DNA of 23,100 bases. It comes from Flavobacteriales bacterium UBA6772 (GTDB lineage Bacteria; Bacteroidota; Bacteroidia; Flavobacteriales; UBA7430). Where the stretch lies: assembly GCA_002453265.1 (NCBI GenBank), contig DKGK01000047.1:512-23611 (forward strand), in the 5' to 3' direction. Positions 15,565 to 23,100 of this stretch are shown piece after piece. A program made the position numbers and the translations under genes. Below the pieces are notes generated by a model that was not told the DNA's origin, ran no database searches, and saw only the letters and a list, made by a program, of their open reading frames with translations. Position 1 is the first letter of the stretch. Every line of letters begins with the position of its first letter.

Positions 15565-17079
15565 TTATACCAAAACGTTTCCATCCATTTCTTCTGGTAT
15601 ATTCAAGTCCATTATTTTTAATACTGTTGGAGCAATATCAGCTAGTTTACCGTTTTTAACTTCTTTATAGTCGGTGTTTAACAAAAAGCAAGGAACCGGA
15701 TTTGTTGTATGTGCCGTGTTTGGTGATCCATCAGCATTTATCATAAAGTCAGCATTACCATGATCGGCAATAATTATAAAGCCATAATCTTTTTTTAATC
15801 CAGCTTCTACAACTTGTTTTGCACAACTATCTACTGTTTCTAATGCTTTTACAACTGCTTCGTAAACACCTGTATGTCCTACCATATCTGGATTGGCAAA
15901 GTTTAAGCAAATAAAATCAGCTGGCGAATTCTCAATCTCAGATACAATAGCATCCGTAATTTTTTGAGCACTCATGCTAGGTAGTAAGTCGTAGGTAGCA
16001 ACTTTGGCTGAAGGAATCATAATCCTATTTTCGCCTTTGAAATTCTCTTCTCTTCCTCCAGAAAAAAAGAATGAAACATGCGGATACTTCTCTGTTTCAG
16101 CAATACGAATTTGTGTTTTGTTATGAGCTGATAAAACTTCGCCTAATGTATTCTGAAGATTGTCTTTGTAGAATAAAACAGGAACATTATTAAACGACTG
16201 ATCGTACATAGTCATTGTTACGTAGTTCAAGTGGAGCTTATGCATATTGTATTCCGGCATATCTCCTTGGCTAAGAACTTGGGTGATTTCTCTACATCTA
16301 TCTGTACGGAAGTTAAAGCAAATCACTACATCTCCCTCATTTATTTTAGCTATTGTATTTCCATCAGCATCAACCTTAGAAATTGGTTTAATAAATTCGT
16401 CTGTGATGTTATTATTATAAGACGTTTTAATAGAGTTCGGAATATTTTGACTTTTCTCACCATCAGCATTTACCAAAAGGTCGTATGCTAATTTTACACG
16501 TTCCCAACGTTTGTCTCTATCCATCGCGTAATAGCGACCGATTACACTTACCAACTCAGCAGATAGATTAGCTATTTTAGCTTCTAAGTTTTCGATAAAT
16601 CCTTTTCCACTTTTTGGGTCAGTATCTCTACCGTCAGTAAATGCATGAATAAATACTTTATCTAAACCTGCTATATCTGCCAATTCGCATAAATGATGCA
16701 AGTGTGTTTCGTGTGCGTGTATTCCTCCATCAGAAACCAATCCAATAAAATGTATAGGTTTATTATTTTTCTTCGCGAACTGAAAAGCTTTATTCAACTC
16801 TTTGTTATCTTTAAAAGTATTGTGTTTTACCGCATTATTAATTTTCACCAAATCTTGGTAAACCACTCTTCCTGCTCCAATATTAAGATGTCCTACTTCC
16901 GAATTTCCCATTTGACCGTCAGGTAAGCCAACATGTTCACCATCGGTAAGTATTTCTGAGTTAGGGTAGTTTTTATATAGCGAATCTACAAAGGGCGTTT
17001 TAGCATTTCCCATTGCATTAGACTTGGTTTCATTTCCATGTCCCCAACCGTCAAGAATTAATAAGGCTACTTTTTTCAT
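15565..17079 (-). CDS. gpmI: 2,3-bisphosphoglycerate-independent phosphoglycerate mutase
   Basis: This glycolytic and gluconeogenic enzyme interconverts 3- and 2-phosphoglycerate using two Mn2+ ions and a phosphoserine intermediate. The 504-residue length is normal. The alkaline-phosphatase-like domain has LILDGWG with Asp10, GNSEVGH with nucleophile Ser60, and near the C-terminus ADHGNAD and TAHTTNPVP, which supply metal ligands. The inserted phosphotransferase domain has GGIHAHETHL and DGRDTDPKSG. It stands alone: 246 bases of non-coding DNA lie upstream and 97 bases separate it from the ftsB-like gene. A TAAATTTG box at 17098-17105, 18 bases before the ATG, could be its -7 element, but no partner box is visible. 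Confidence 0.97.
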   Translation of the reverse strand: MKKVALLILDGWGHGNETKSNAMGNAKTPFVDSLYKNYPNSEILTDGEHVGLPDGQMGNSEVGHLNIGAGRVVYQDLVKINNAVKHNTFKDNKELNKAFQFAKKNNKPIHFIGLVSDGGIHAHETHLHHLCELADIAGLDKVFIHAFTDGRDTDPKSGKGFIENLEAKIANLSAELVSVIGRYYAMDRDKRWERVKLAYDLLVNADGEKSQNIPNSIKTSYNNNITDEFIKPISKVDADGNTIAKINEGDVVICFNFRTDRCREITQVLSQGDMPEYNMHKLHLNYVTMTMYDQSFNNVPVLFYKDNLQNTLGEVLSAHNKTQIRIAETEKYPHVSFFFSGGREENFKGENRIMIPSAKVATYDLLPSMSAQKITDAIVSEIENSPADFICLNFANPDMVGHTGVYEAVVKALETVDSCAKQVVEAGLKKDYGFIIIADHGNADFMINADGSPNTAHTTNPVPCFLLNTDYKEVKNGKLADIAPTVLKIMDLNIPEEMDGNVLV

Positions 17080-17325
17080 TGCTCAAATTTTATTTAGCAA
17101 ATTTAAACAAAGAATAAGTTACTTACTCATCATAACTAAATAAATACTAACGAAAGCAGTGACCATTTATAGTGTGATAATTGGTTTAAATATAAAGGCT
17201 GAATTTTATATTATCATCCCTTTCGATTCAGGTAAAAAAATAAGTTATTGTTAATTATTGTATGCCTCGAGAAACCTTAGTAGGATAATTCTAAATCTTA
17301 ACTGCCTAACTTCTTTTTCTATAAC

Positions 17326-18876
17326 TTATAGATTATGCTTAATTGCTTCGGCACATCTTTCTCCGTCAATAGCGGCAGATACTATTCCACCTGCATATCC
17401 GGCACCTTCGCCACAAGGGTAGAGGTTAGTTATTTGTGGGTGGTATAAAAGTTCCTCATTTCTAGGAATACGAATAGGAGAGGAGGTTCTCGATTCTACT
17501 CCTAGTATATTTGCTTCGTTGGTGTAATAACCGTCCATTTTCCTTCCGAAAGCTTTAAATCCTTTTTGCAGTCTATCGCCAATAATTGGAGGTAAAAGTT
17601 CGTGTAGTGGAGCAGAATTTAATCCAGGAATATAAGAGCAATCGTTTAAGGTATTTGAGAATTTACCATTCGCAAAATCTACCATTCTTTGTGCGGGTGC
17701 AGCTTGTGTTTTACCTCCTGCAACCCATGCCATTCTTTCCATTTCTTGTTGAAATACCAATCCTGCCAATTCTCCATGTTTGGAGTATGCTTGTAAATCG
17801 CCAGGTTCTATTGCTACTACCATACCCGAATTTGCATAACGAGAACTTCTAGTTGAAGCAGACATTCCATTTACGACTACTTCGCCTGGAGCAGTAGCAG
17901 AAGGAACTATATAACCACCAGGACACATACAGAAAGAAAATACTCCTTTGCCGTTTACTTGATGTACAAATTTATAAGAGGCTGAAGGCAAGTATTTACT
18001 TCGGACTTCGCAATGATATTGAGCGGCATCAATTATGGGTTGTGGATGTTCTATCCGAACGCCCATTGCAAATGACTTTGCTTCGATGAGTATTTTGTGT
18101 TTGTCTAATAAATAGAAAATATCTCTAGCCGAATGTCCTGTGGCAAGTATTACCGAATGACCTAGAATTTTATTCCCATTTTGGTCAATCACTCCTTCCA
18201 TTTTATTCCCTTTAATAATAAAGTCATCAACTCTACAATTAAAATGAATTTCGCCACCAGCTGTAAGAATATTCTCACGCATTTTGGCAATTATCTTTGG
18301 TAATTTATTGGTTCCTATATGTGGATGCGTGTCGATCATTATATCTTCTACGGCTCCATGTCCAACAAGGATTTCTAATATTCTCTGTACGCTACCTCTT
18401 TTTTTAGAGCGTGTGTAAAGCTTTCCATCAGAATAGGTTCCAGCACCACCTTCTCCAAAACAATAATTAGAATCGGGGTTTACTTCGTGCTTATGAATTT
18501 TGGCTAAATCTTTTCGTCTTTCAATAACATCTTTACCTCTTTCGATAATAATGGGTTTTAAGCCCAATTCTATAAGACGCAAAGCAGCAAATAATCCCGC
18601 AGGACCAGAACCTACAATAATTATAGGAGTTTCAGAACTTATATTTTTGTACTCTCTTTGGTAATTAGGTTTAACTGCTTCTTCACCATCAGTAAAAACA
18701 GTTACTGTTAGGTGTATGTTTATTTTTCGAGAACGTGCATCTATAGAGCGTTTTACTATTACTATATCGCTAATGTTTTTAATATCAATTTTTAATTGAC
18801 GCGCTGTACTATAACGTATAGATTGCTCTTCGGTTGCCGCTTTTGGCGATACACTAATGGTAAGCTCCTTTTGCAT
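17326..18876 (-). CDS. FAD-dependent dehydrogenase/oxidoreductase (COG2509-like)
   Basis: This is a 516-residue flavoprotein. Residues 1-80 form a small basic N-terminal domain (with TARQLKIDIKNISDIVIVKRSIDARSRKI). A Rossmann FAD site follows, with IIIVGSGPAGLFAALRL (GSGPAG at 89-94), a distal ATGHSARD motif, and a C-terminal LYPCGEGAGYAGGIVSAAIDGE that closes over FAD. CFGEGGAGTYSDGKLYTR (about 143-160) and CMCPGGYIVPSA are typical of this uncharacterised, widespread family. The reaction is not known. Its ATG follows the porT stop codon with no gap (TAA-ATG on the minus strand), so it is the last gene of ubiE-porT-FAD and translation is coupled. Confidence 0.87.
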   Translation of the reverse strand: MQKELTISVSPKAATEEQSIRYSTARQLKIDIKNISDIVIVKRSIDARSRKINIHLTVTVFTDGEEAVKPNYQREYKNISSETPIIIVGSGPAGLFAALRLIELGLKPIIIERGKDVIERRKDLAKIHKHEVNPDSNYCFGEGGAGTYSDGKLYTRSKKRGSVQRILEILVGHGAVEDIMIDTHPHIGTNKLPKIIAKMRENILTAGGEIHFNCRVDDFIIKGNKMEGVIDQNGNKILGHSVILATGHSARDIFYLLDKHKILIEAKSFAMGVRIEHPQPIIDAAQYHCEVRSKYLPSASYKFVHQVNGKGVFSFCMCPGGYIVPSATAPGEVVVNGMSASTRSSRYANSGMVVAIEPGDLQAYSKHGELAGLVFQQEMERMAWVAGGKTQAAPAQRMVDFANGKFSNTLNDCSYIPGLNSAPLHELLPPIIGDRLQKGFKAFGRKMDGYYTNEANILGVESRTSSPIRIPRNEELLYHPQITNLYPCGEGAGYAGGIVSAAIDGERCAEAIKHNL

Positions 18877-19575
18877 TTATTCGAATGTTAAAGAGAACTG
18901 TAATCCTCTAGTGTAAAACCCTTCTAGTGGACTTGTGAAAATTGTTCCGTCCTGTACAATAAGGTTGGTGAGCCCATAAGAGTATTTTATTTGAGGTGCG
19001 AATTTGAAAAACTCAAAGTAAAAATCGCATCCAGCACCGGCTTCTAAAGCTAAATTTGTTCTATTTAGCTTAAAAATATTTTCATCAAGAACATCTTTTT
19101 CTGAAGCCATATCTACACCAAAACTAGGCCCAAAAAATACAAAGACTCTCGTGTTGTTAATTCTATCGGCACGGTATTTTAAATGAAATGCAGATTCTAC
19201 AAACCAAGATTCTACATTTTTCACTACTTCAGAAGGTCCGTCGTATTCTGGATTAAAAGTATATTTAACATTCCTTTGTATGGTTTTTACCGTAAGTAAA
19301 TGACGGAAATTTAAACGCTTATTTAGGCGTAAATCGGGTAGGATAAAAGAAACGCCTAAGCCAAAGTCACTGTCTGTTTCTATAGCTAAAATATCGCTAT
19401 GTTCTAAGAAGCTATCCGAATAGACGTTAACTAAATTGTAGTATCCAAAATCTAGAGCCATCCCAAAATGAAATTTCTTATAGTCGTACTGACTTTGTGC
19501 TAAGAGTCTTTGTTTTTGAGCAAAAGCAGAAAAACTAATACAAATCAGTAGAATTAGTAAACTAAATTTTTTCAT
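18877..19575 (-). CDS. porT: PorT-family type IX secretion/gliding protein
   Basis: This 232-residue envelope protein is predicted to be an outer-membrane beta-barrel component of the type IX secretion system found in Bacteroidota (SprT in gliding flavobacteria). It starts at the ATG at 19575, overlapping the ubiE stop as ATGA. A longer reading from a TTG at 19644 would put the signal peptide in the interior, so I reject it. Residues 1-19, MKKFSLLILLICISFSAFAQ, are a signal peptide. The mature chain begins YDYKKFHFGMALDFGYYN and has amphipathic strands throughout (for example FGLGVSFILPDLRLN and FFKFAPQIKYSYGLTN), ending GLQFSLTFE. The assignment rests on sequence features I recall for PorT and on its place beside ubiE. 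Confidence 0.82.
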   Translation of the reverse strand: MKKFSLLILLICISFSAFAQKQRLLAQSQYDYKKFHFGMALDFGYYNLVNVYSDSFLEHSDILAIETDSDFGLGVSFILPDLRLNKRLNFRHLLTVKTIQRNVKYTFNPEYDGPSEVVKNVESWFVESAFHLKYRADRINNTRVFVFFGPSFGVDMASEKDVLDENIFKLNRTNLALEAGAGCDFYFEFFKFAPQIKYSYGLTNLIVQDGTIFTSPLEGFYTRGLQFSLTFE

Positions 19576-20300
19576 TTTTCGGCAGTATAAATAGATGCAA
19601 TACCCATTGTTAAGGCGTGGCTTTTTGCATTTGTATAACCACAATTATTAATAATTTGATTTAGTTTTTTTCCATGAGGAAAAGCACTTACAGATTCTGG
19701 AAGATACGTGTAAGCAGCATTATCTTTAGAAACTATTTTTCCAATTAAAGGCAAAACATACTTAAAGTAAAATTGGTACAATTGCTTAAAAGGAAATAAG
19801 GTTGGTTGAGAGAATTCTAGAATATAAAGTTTTCCTCCAGGACGTAAAACTCTACACATTTCAGAAAGTCCTTTTTCTAAATTTTCAAAATTTCGAGCAC
19901 CAAAACTTACAGTTACCGCATCAAAAGTAGCATCTTCAAAAGGCAAGTTTTCAGAATCGGCTAGTTGTAGTCTGATTTTATCTTCTAAACCTTTGACTTT
20001 GATTTTCTTTCTACCTACTTCTAACATCCCATTAGAGATATCTATTCCTATTACTTTAGTAGGATTAGATTTAAGCATTTCTATAGCAAGATCACCAGTT
20101 CCTGTAGCCACATCTAAAATATGTTTAGGAGCTTGTTTTTTTAAACGTCTTACGAGTCTTTTACGCCAGAAGATATCTATTCCCAATGAAAGGAAATGGT
20201 TTAAAAAATCGTATTTCCCGGCAATGTTGTCGAACATTTCGGCTACTTGATCCTTTTTTGACAAGGAAGAATCTTTATAAGGCTTAACAGTATTTTTCAC
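19572..20300 (-). CDS. ubiE: Demethylmenaquinone methyltransferase
   Basis: This SAM-dependent C-methyltransferase of 242 residues makes menaquinone from demethylmenaquinone, the last step of the quinone pathway (also called menG in organisms without ubiquinone). Signature blocks are AGKYDFLNHFLSLGIDIFWR (27-46), the SAM-binding DVATGTGD (63-70), IGIDIS, and CRVLRPGGKLYILEFSQP. The initiation codon is GTG at 20298-20300. No in-frame ATG precedes it, and this start gives the expected N-terminus. TACTTTTG at 20315-20322 fits the -7 consensus but overlaps the end of the upstream gene and has no clear partner box. porT begins inside its stop codon. Confidence 0.95.
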   Translation of the reverse strand: MKNTVKPYKDSSLSKKDQVAEMFDNIAGKYDFLNHFLSLGIDIFWRKRLVRRLKKQAPKHILDVATGTGDLAIEMLKSNPTKVIGIDISNGMLEVGRKKIKVKGLEDKIRLQLADSENLPFEDATFDAVTVSFGARNFENLEKGLSEMCRVLRPGGKLYILEFSQPTLFPFKQLYQFYFKYVLPLIGKIVSKDNAAYTYLPESVSAFPHGKKLNQIINNCGYTNAKSHALTMGIASIYTAEK

Positions 20301-20322
20301 AGATAAATTTTGAGCAAAAGTA

Positions 20323-22572
20323 TTACTTAATTTCTTTTTTGTTCATAGAGTTCACAAAAAGAATGTTTCCTAATTTTTCGTAGCCTTCAAAATAGGAAGT
20401 TCCTTCTCTATTAAGTACTTCTTCATCGAAACCAATCATCGTGAAATCAGCAGTTGCAGACTGTTCGTTAATAACATCTTTTACGCTTTTACTACGGTCT
20501 TTTTCGATAAGGTTAATATTAGAAGGCGATATAGGTAAGCGTCCTTTTTGTATTAGGTTTAATAAAAGTTCTTTTTGATTTTCTATGGTTCCTTCTTCGT
20601 AAAGAGCATATATTTTTATGGTTGCATCTTTCCAGTCAGCATGACCAAGTAATATATAACCCAATAAAATCTCTAAGTTAGAATCTTGGTAGTCATCCGC
20701 AGAAATCCAAATATGAATTTCTCTATGGTACCCAAATGAACGATAATTACTATTTAGGATACATACATCTAAATCTGTTGCGGTAAGTAGATGATGATTT
20801 TTTATAATCTGTTCTAGCTTTTCAGTATTTCCACGTTCAAATTCCAAAACGATAAGGTTGTGTCCTTTACCAGAAATACTAGCCAATTGTATTACCTGTG
20901 CAATAGCAGAAGTATAAGAAGGACTAATAATAGTATCGAGGTAAACCTTAGATTTAGAGCCTTCGGCTAGTCGGTGAAGTTTGGTAAGTGTTTTAATAGA
21001 TTCTTGATGAGATTCTTTACTAAGGAAGCCTTCTATAAAGTGCATGTGCGTACCAAAACCATATTTATGAGAAACCCAACGCATAAAATCAAAAGCATCT
21101 CTATTTTTTAGGGTTACATCGGAAACACAAATTGCAAAAGGTCTCCAATTATCATCTTCACTATTGAATTCTTTTCTTCGAACAAAAATCTGTAAACGTC
21201 TGCTCAGTTGGAATAAAACACCTTTAAATAATTTTATTATTCCACCTTTAGAAGTGTTGTATTTACTAATGTATATATAAATTAATGCCATGAATATCAG
21301 TGAAACCAAAGCATACGTTGCATTCATTTTAAACATAAGCCAGAAGGATAAAAACGCACCTAATAGCGAAATATACCATCGAGACCTAAATGTTGGTCTG
21401 TAAGAAGGATCGGCAGAGAAATGCTCTAAAAGAGAGATCAAACAAATGGCTCCGTAGGTAACCATAAAGAACATGGCAATTACTTCGGCAACTAAATTTA
21501 TATCGCCAATAACCACAAAGAAAAATGCAATTACACAGGATATAAGAGATGAGTTCATAGGCTCATTGGTTCCTTTTTTATTCCTAGACAACCAAGTGTT
21601 TAGGGTTAGTGTCGGGAAAATTTTATCTACTCCTAAAGCTTGTAAAGTACGAGGTGCCACCATAACAGAACCCAATGCCGAAGAAATTGCTGCACACCCT
21701 AATCCTATTGGGATAATAGGTCCCCAAATAGCAATTTTACTCATTATAAGCTGGTCTGTTGCAAGGTCTTCTAAAGAGGCTGATAGTATTAGTTTTATTG
21801 CTACTGCCACGTAAACAACAATCCCAACTGCGGTAGCCATTAAGGTTCCTTTAGGAATAGATTTTTTTGGATCTTTTAAGTCACCAGAAAGCCCAAGTCC
21901 TGCAGCAATACCTGTAAAAGCAGGGAAAATAATAGTAAACACATAAAAGAAAGAATCCGGATTTCCTACCGTAGAAATTAAATCTACATCTTTAATAGAA
22001 TGTCCTTCTATAGGACTCCCCATAAAAAACATAATAAGCGATGCGAATAGTATAGCCACTACATAGTAGAGTAGGTTCATACCTATATTCGCTCCTTTTG
22101 TGAGCATTAAAATACTCAAGAAAATCATCATTATAATTCCTACGAGTTGCTTGTCGAGTAAGAAACTACTGTAATTTGCCAGTATGGGGTAGGATTCTAG
22201 CAGGTATTCTGCAAAGGGCATAAAAGCTTCGGAGAAAGCAATTACATAAAATGCCACAGAAATAGCTTGCGATAAAAATAAGGCAATCCCAATAGCGGCA
22301 CCAATATTTAAACCAAAAGAACGCGAGATAATATAGTATGCTCCACCACCTTCAACCTTTCTGTTAGTTGCAATTTCGGCAACAGCCATAGCGGTAGGGA
22401 TGGTAACTAAGTGTCCTAATATAATTATAGCAATCGCACCAATAAATCCTGTATGTGCTACAGCATATCCAAAACGCAAGTATAAAATAGCGCCCAAAAT
22501 GGTAGAGATCGCCGTCATGAAAACGGGAGCTGTACCAAAATTTGCTTTAGGTTTTAATAATGAATCCGACAT
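20323..22572 (-). CDS. APC-superfamily permease resembling cation-chloride cotransporters
   Basis: This inner-membrane transporter of 749 residues has about 12 hydrophobic segments up to residue 430 and a long cytoplasmic C-terminal part. The membrane half shows ISTILGAILYLRFGYAVAH (22-40), EGGGAYYIISRSFG (74-87), FPAFTGI (216-222) and SGDLKDPKKSIPKGT (229-243). These are hallmarks of the SLC12 (Na-K-Cl cotransporter) branch rather than ordinary amino-acid permeases. The C-terminal part (about 465-749, with WRPFAICVSDVTLKNRDAFDFM) resembles the SLC12 regulatory tail. Transported ions are unknown. The gene ends 22 bases before ubiE on the same strand; a shared transcript is possible. No convincing promoter is visible upstream. 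Confidence 0.85.
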   Translation of the reverse strand: MSDSLLKPKANFGTAPVFMTAISTILGAILYLRFGYAVAHTGFIGAIAIIILGHLVTIPTAMAVAEIATNRKVEGGGAYYIISRSFGLNIGAAIGIALFLSQAISVAFYVIAFSEAFMPFAEYLLESYPILANYSSFLLDKQLVGIIMMIFLSILMLTKGANIGMNLLYYVVAILFASLIMFFMGSPIEGHSIKDVDLISTVGNPDSFFYVFTIIFPAFTGIAAGLGLSGDLKDPKKSIPKGTLMATAVGIVVYVAVAIKLILSASLEDLATDQLIMSKIAIWGPIIPIGLGCAAISSALGSVMVAPRTLQALGVDKIFPTLTLNTWLSRNKKGTNEPMNSSLISCVIAFFFVVIGDINLVAEVIAMFFMVTYGAICLISLLEHFSADPSYRPTFRSRWYISLLGAFLSFWLMFKMNATYALVSLIFMALIYIYISKYNTSKGGIIKLFKGVLFQLSRRLQIFVRRKEFNSEDDNWRPFAICVSDVTLKNRDAFDFMRWVSHKYGFGTHMHFIEGFLSKESHQESIKTLTKLHRLAEGSKSKVYLDTIISPSYTSAIAQVIQLASISGKGHNLIVLEFERGNTEKLEQIIKNHHLLTATDLDVCILNSNYRSFGYHREIHIWISADDYQDSNLEILLGYILLGHADWKDATIKIYALYEEGTIENQKELLLNLIQKGRLPISPSNINLIEKDRSKSVKDVINEQSATADFTMIGFDEEVLNREGTSYFEGYEKLGNILFVNSMNKKEIK

Positions 22573-22754
22573 AGGTGTAATTTATTGCAGAAGCCGAATA
22601 TAGTGAATTAGTAGTGAGTAATAGAGGTGTGTTATGAGTATATATCGAAACGAAACCAAAAAATAATTTAAGCGGTAAGTATTTTATTTATGGTACTATG
22701 CTTATCTGTTTGATTAGAGTATTGTAAGGTTTGAGTAATGGGTGGAAGTGGAAA

Positions 22755-22893
22755 TAAGTTAATTGTTAATGGTTAGATGTTAATTTTTTAATATGTCTTG
22801 AGGAATGACTGTTGGACAAACAAAATAAGCGTTAATAGTTAATACGTTAAATGTTAATTTTTAATGTGCTTTGAGGAATAACTGTAGGAGAAA
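22755..22893. repeat. Imperfect tandem repeat, two copies, period about 71 bases
   Basis: Copy one (22755-22820) and copy two (22826-22893) share the order TAAG, GTTAAT, ATGTTAATTTTT, AAT.TG, TTGAGGAAT, ACTGT.GGA and AAA, with scattered substitutions and small length changes. Each unit begins with several TTAA steps and ends in the TTGAGGAAT block. It is non-coding in all frames. Function is unknown. Confidence 0.75.
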
Positions 22894-22913
22894 TATGCTG
22901 TACACAAAAAACT

Positions 22914-22950
22914 ACACAGAGTTACACAGAGAAAATTGAGATTCACAGAG
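22914..22950 (+). repeat. CACAGAG cluster, composite repeat copy B
   Basis: ACACAGAG occurs at 22914-22921 and 22924-22931, and CACAGAG again at 22944-22950, followed by an A tract. The segment 22921-22950 aligns with the reverse complement of 10899-10930 in the gap after gyrB. In both places the repeat core lies on the same side. Confidence 0.55.
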
Positions 22951-23006
22951 AAAAAAAATTCATTCTAAAATCCTATTTCCTATTTTCCTATTACCTTTTG
23001 TTTTTT

Positions 23007-23100
23007 CCCGACCTCTTTTCTTTTAGTGAAAGAAGCGTATAAAATGAGCGTAGTAAAATGCTGTTTGAGCTTGCCTGACGATAGGAAGGCTAGTGAGTTC
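23007..23100 (+). repeat. Dispersed intergenic repeat, core copy B (cut by window end)
   Basis: The segment aligns with the reverse complement of 10691-10781. It runs from CCGACCT through TCTTTTAGTG, the identical 14-mer ATAAAATGAGCGTA (23039-23052), AAAATGCT, and finally GAGTTC at the last base of the window. Differences concentrate between AAAATGCT and GAGTTC, where the two copies are hardly alike. Copy A continues past GAGTTC, so this copy probably does too. Confidence 0.75.

Larger units (their letters stand above)
22573..23100. other. Gene-free stretch with tandem and dispersed repeats, to window end
   Basis: There is no plausible gene in these 528 bases. The first 180 bases upstream of the permease are AT-rich with no exact -7 box for the minus-strand gene; the nearest is TATATTCG at 22595-22602, one mismatch off. 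After that come a two-copy tandem repeat, a CACAGAG cluster, an AT-rich spacer and a dispersed repeat core that runs off the window, listed separately. Confidence 0.8.

Noticed and set aside
17080..17325. Regulatory RNA or riboswitch in the 246 bases between gpmI and the FAD dehydrogenase.
   Set aside because: I see only AT-rich sequence and a possible -7 box for gpmI. There is no conserved aptamer-like helix set or intrinsic terminator.
19576..19644. N-terminal extension of PorT from a TTG codon at 19644.
   Set aside because: The extra 23 residues are a shadow of the end of ubiE and would bury the signal peptide. The ATG at 19575 forms the usual ATGA coupling.

Overview
The window is a piece of a Bacteroidota chromosome, most likely from the class Flavobacteriia. 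Four things point there: low G+C; promoters that read TTTG followed by TAnnTTTG rather than sigma70 boxes, with no clear Shine-Dalgarno sequences; a PorT-type type IX secretion gene beside ubiE; and the paired mutA/mutB genes and the exbB-exbD-tonB cluster. This placement is inferred from gene content and signals, not from a database search. Almost everything present is core housekeeping. I see no insertion sequence, prophage, CRISPR array, restriction or toxin-antitoxin locus, and no clearly new multi-gene system.

Layout. Bases 1-119 hold a tRNA-Val and the cut end of a second copy, both on the minus strand. From 210 to 7075 the minus strand carries, in transcription order, a 2-oxoglutarate/Fe(II) oxygenase, a Glu/Leu/Phe/Val-type dehydrogenase, the Na+/H+ antiporter nhaD, exbB, exbD, a TonB-like transducer and folC. 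From 7262 to 10491 the plus strand carries rpsF-rpsR-rplI with its own promoter and terminator, then gyrB with its own terminator. From 11042 to 15467 the minus strand carries an ftsB/divIC-like gene, mutA, mutB and a small secreted protein, closely packed. Then come gpmI (minus, 15565-17079), a tight minus-strand run ubiE-porT-FAD dehydrogenase (17326-20300), and upstream of it a cation-chloride-cotransporter-like permease (20323-22572).

How the genes fit together. NhaD sets the Na+ and H+ gradients, ExbB/ExbD/TonB use the proton-motive force to energise outer-membrane uptake, and mutA/mutB link succinyl-CoA to methylmalonyl-CoA. UbiE completes menaquinone for respiration, PorT serves protein secretion, and the ribosomal proteins and gyrase are core information processing. 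Most neighbours are probably linked by co-transcription rather than by a shared pathway.

The most interesting non-gene structure lies in the two large gaps. The gap after gyrB (10571-11041) and the end of the window (22573-23100) carry diverged, oppositely oriented copies of one composite intergenic repeat: a CACAGAG-type segment, a variable spacer, and a core of about 90 bases running from CCGACC to GAGTTC. The second gap also holds a two-copy tandem repeat with a period of about 71 bases. Start-codon corrections: the secreted protein starts at 11659 and porT at 19575, and ubiE appears to use GTG.
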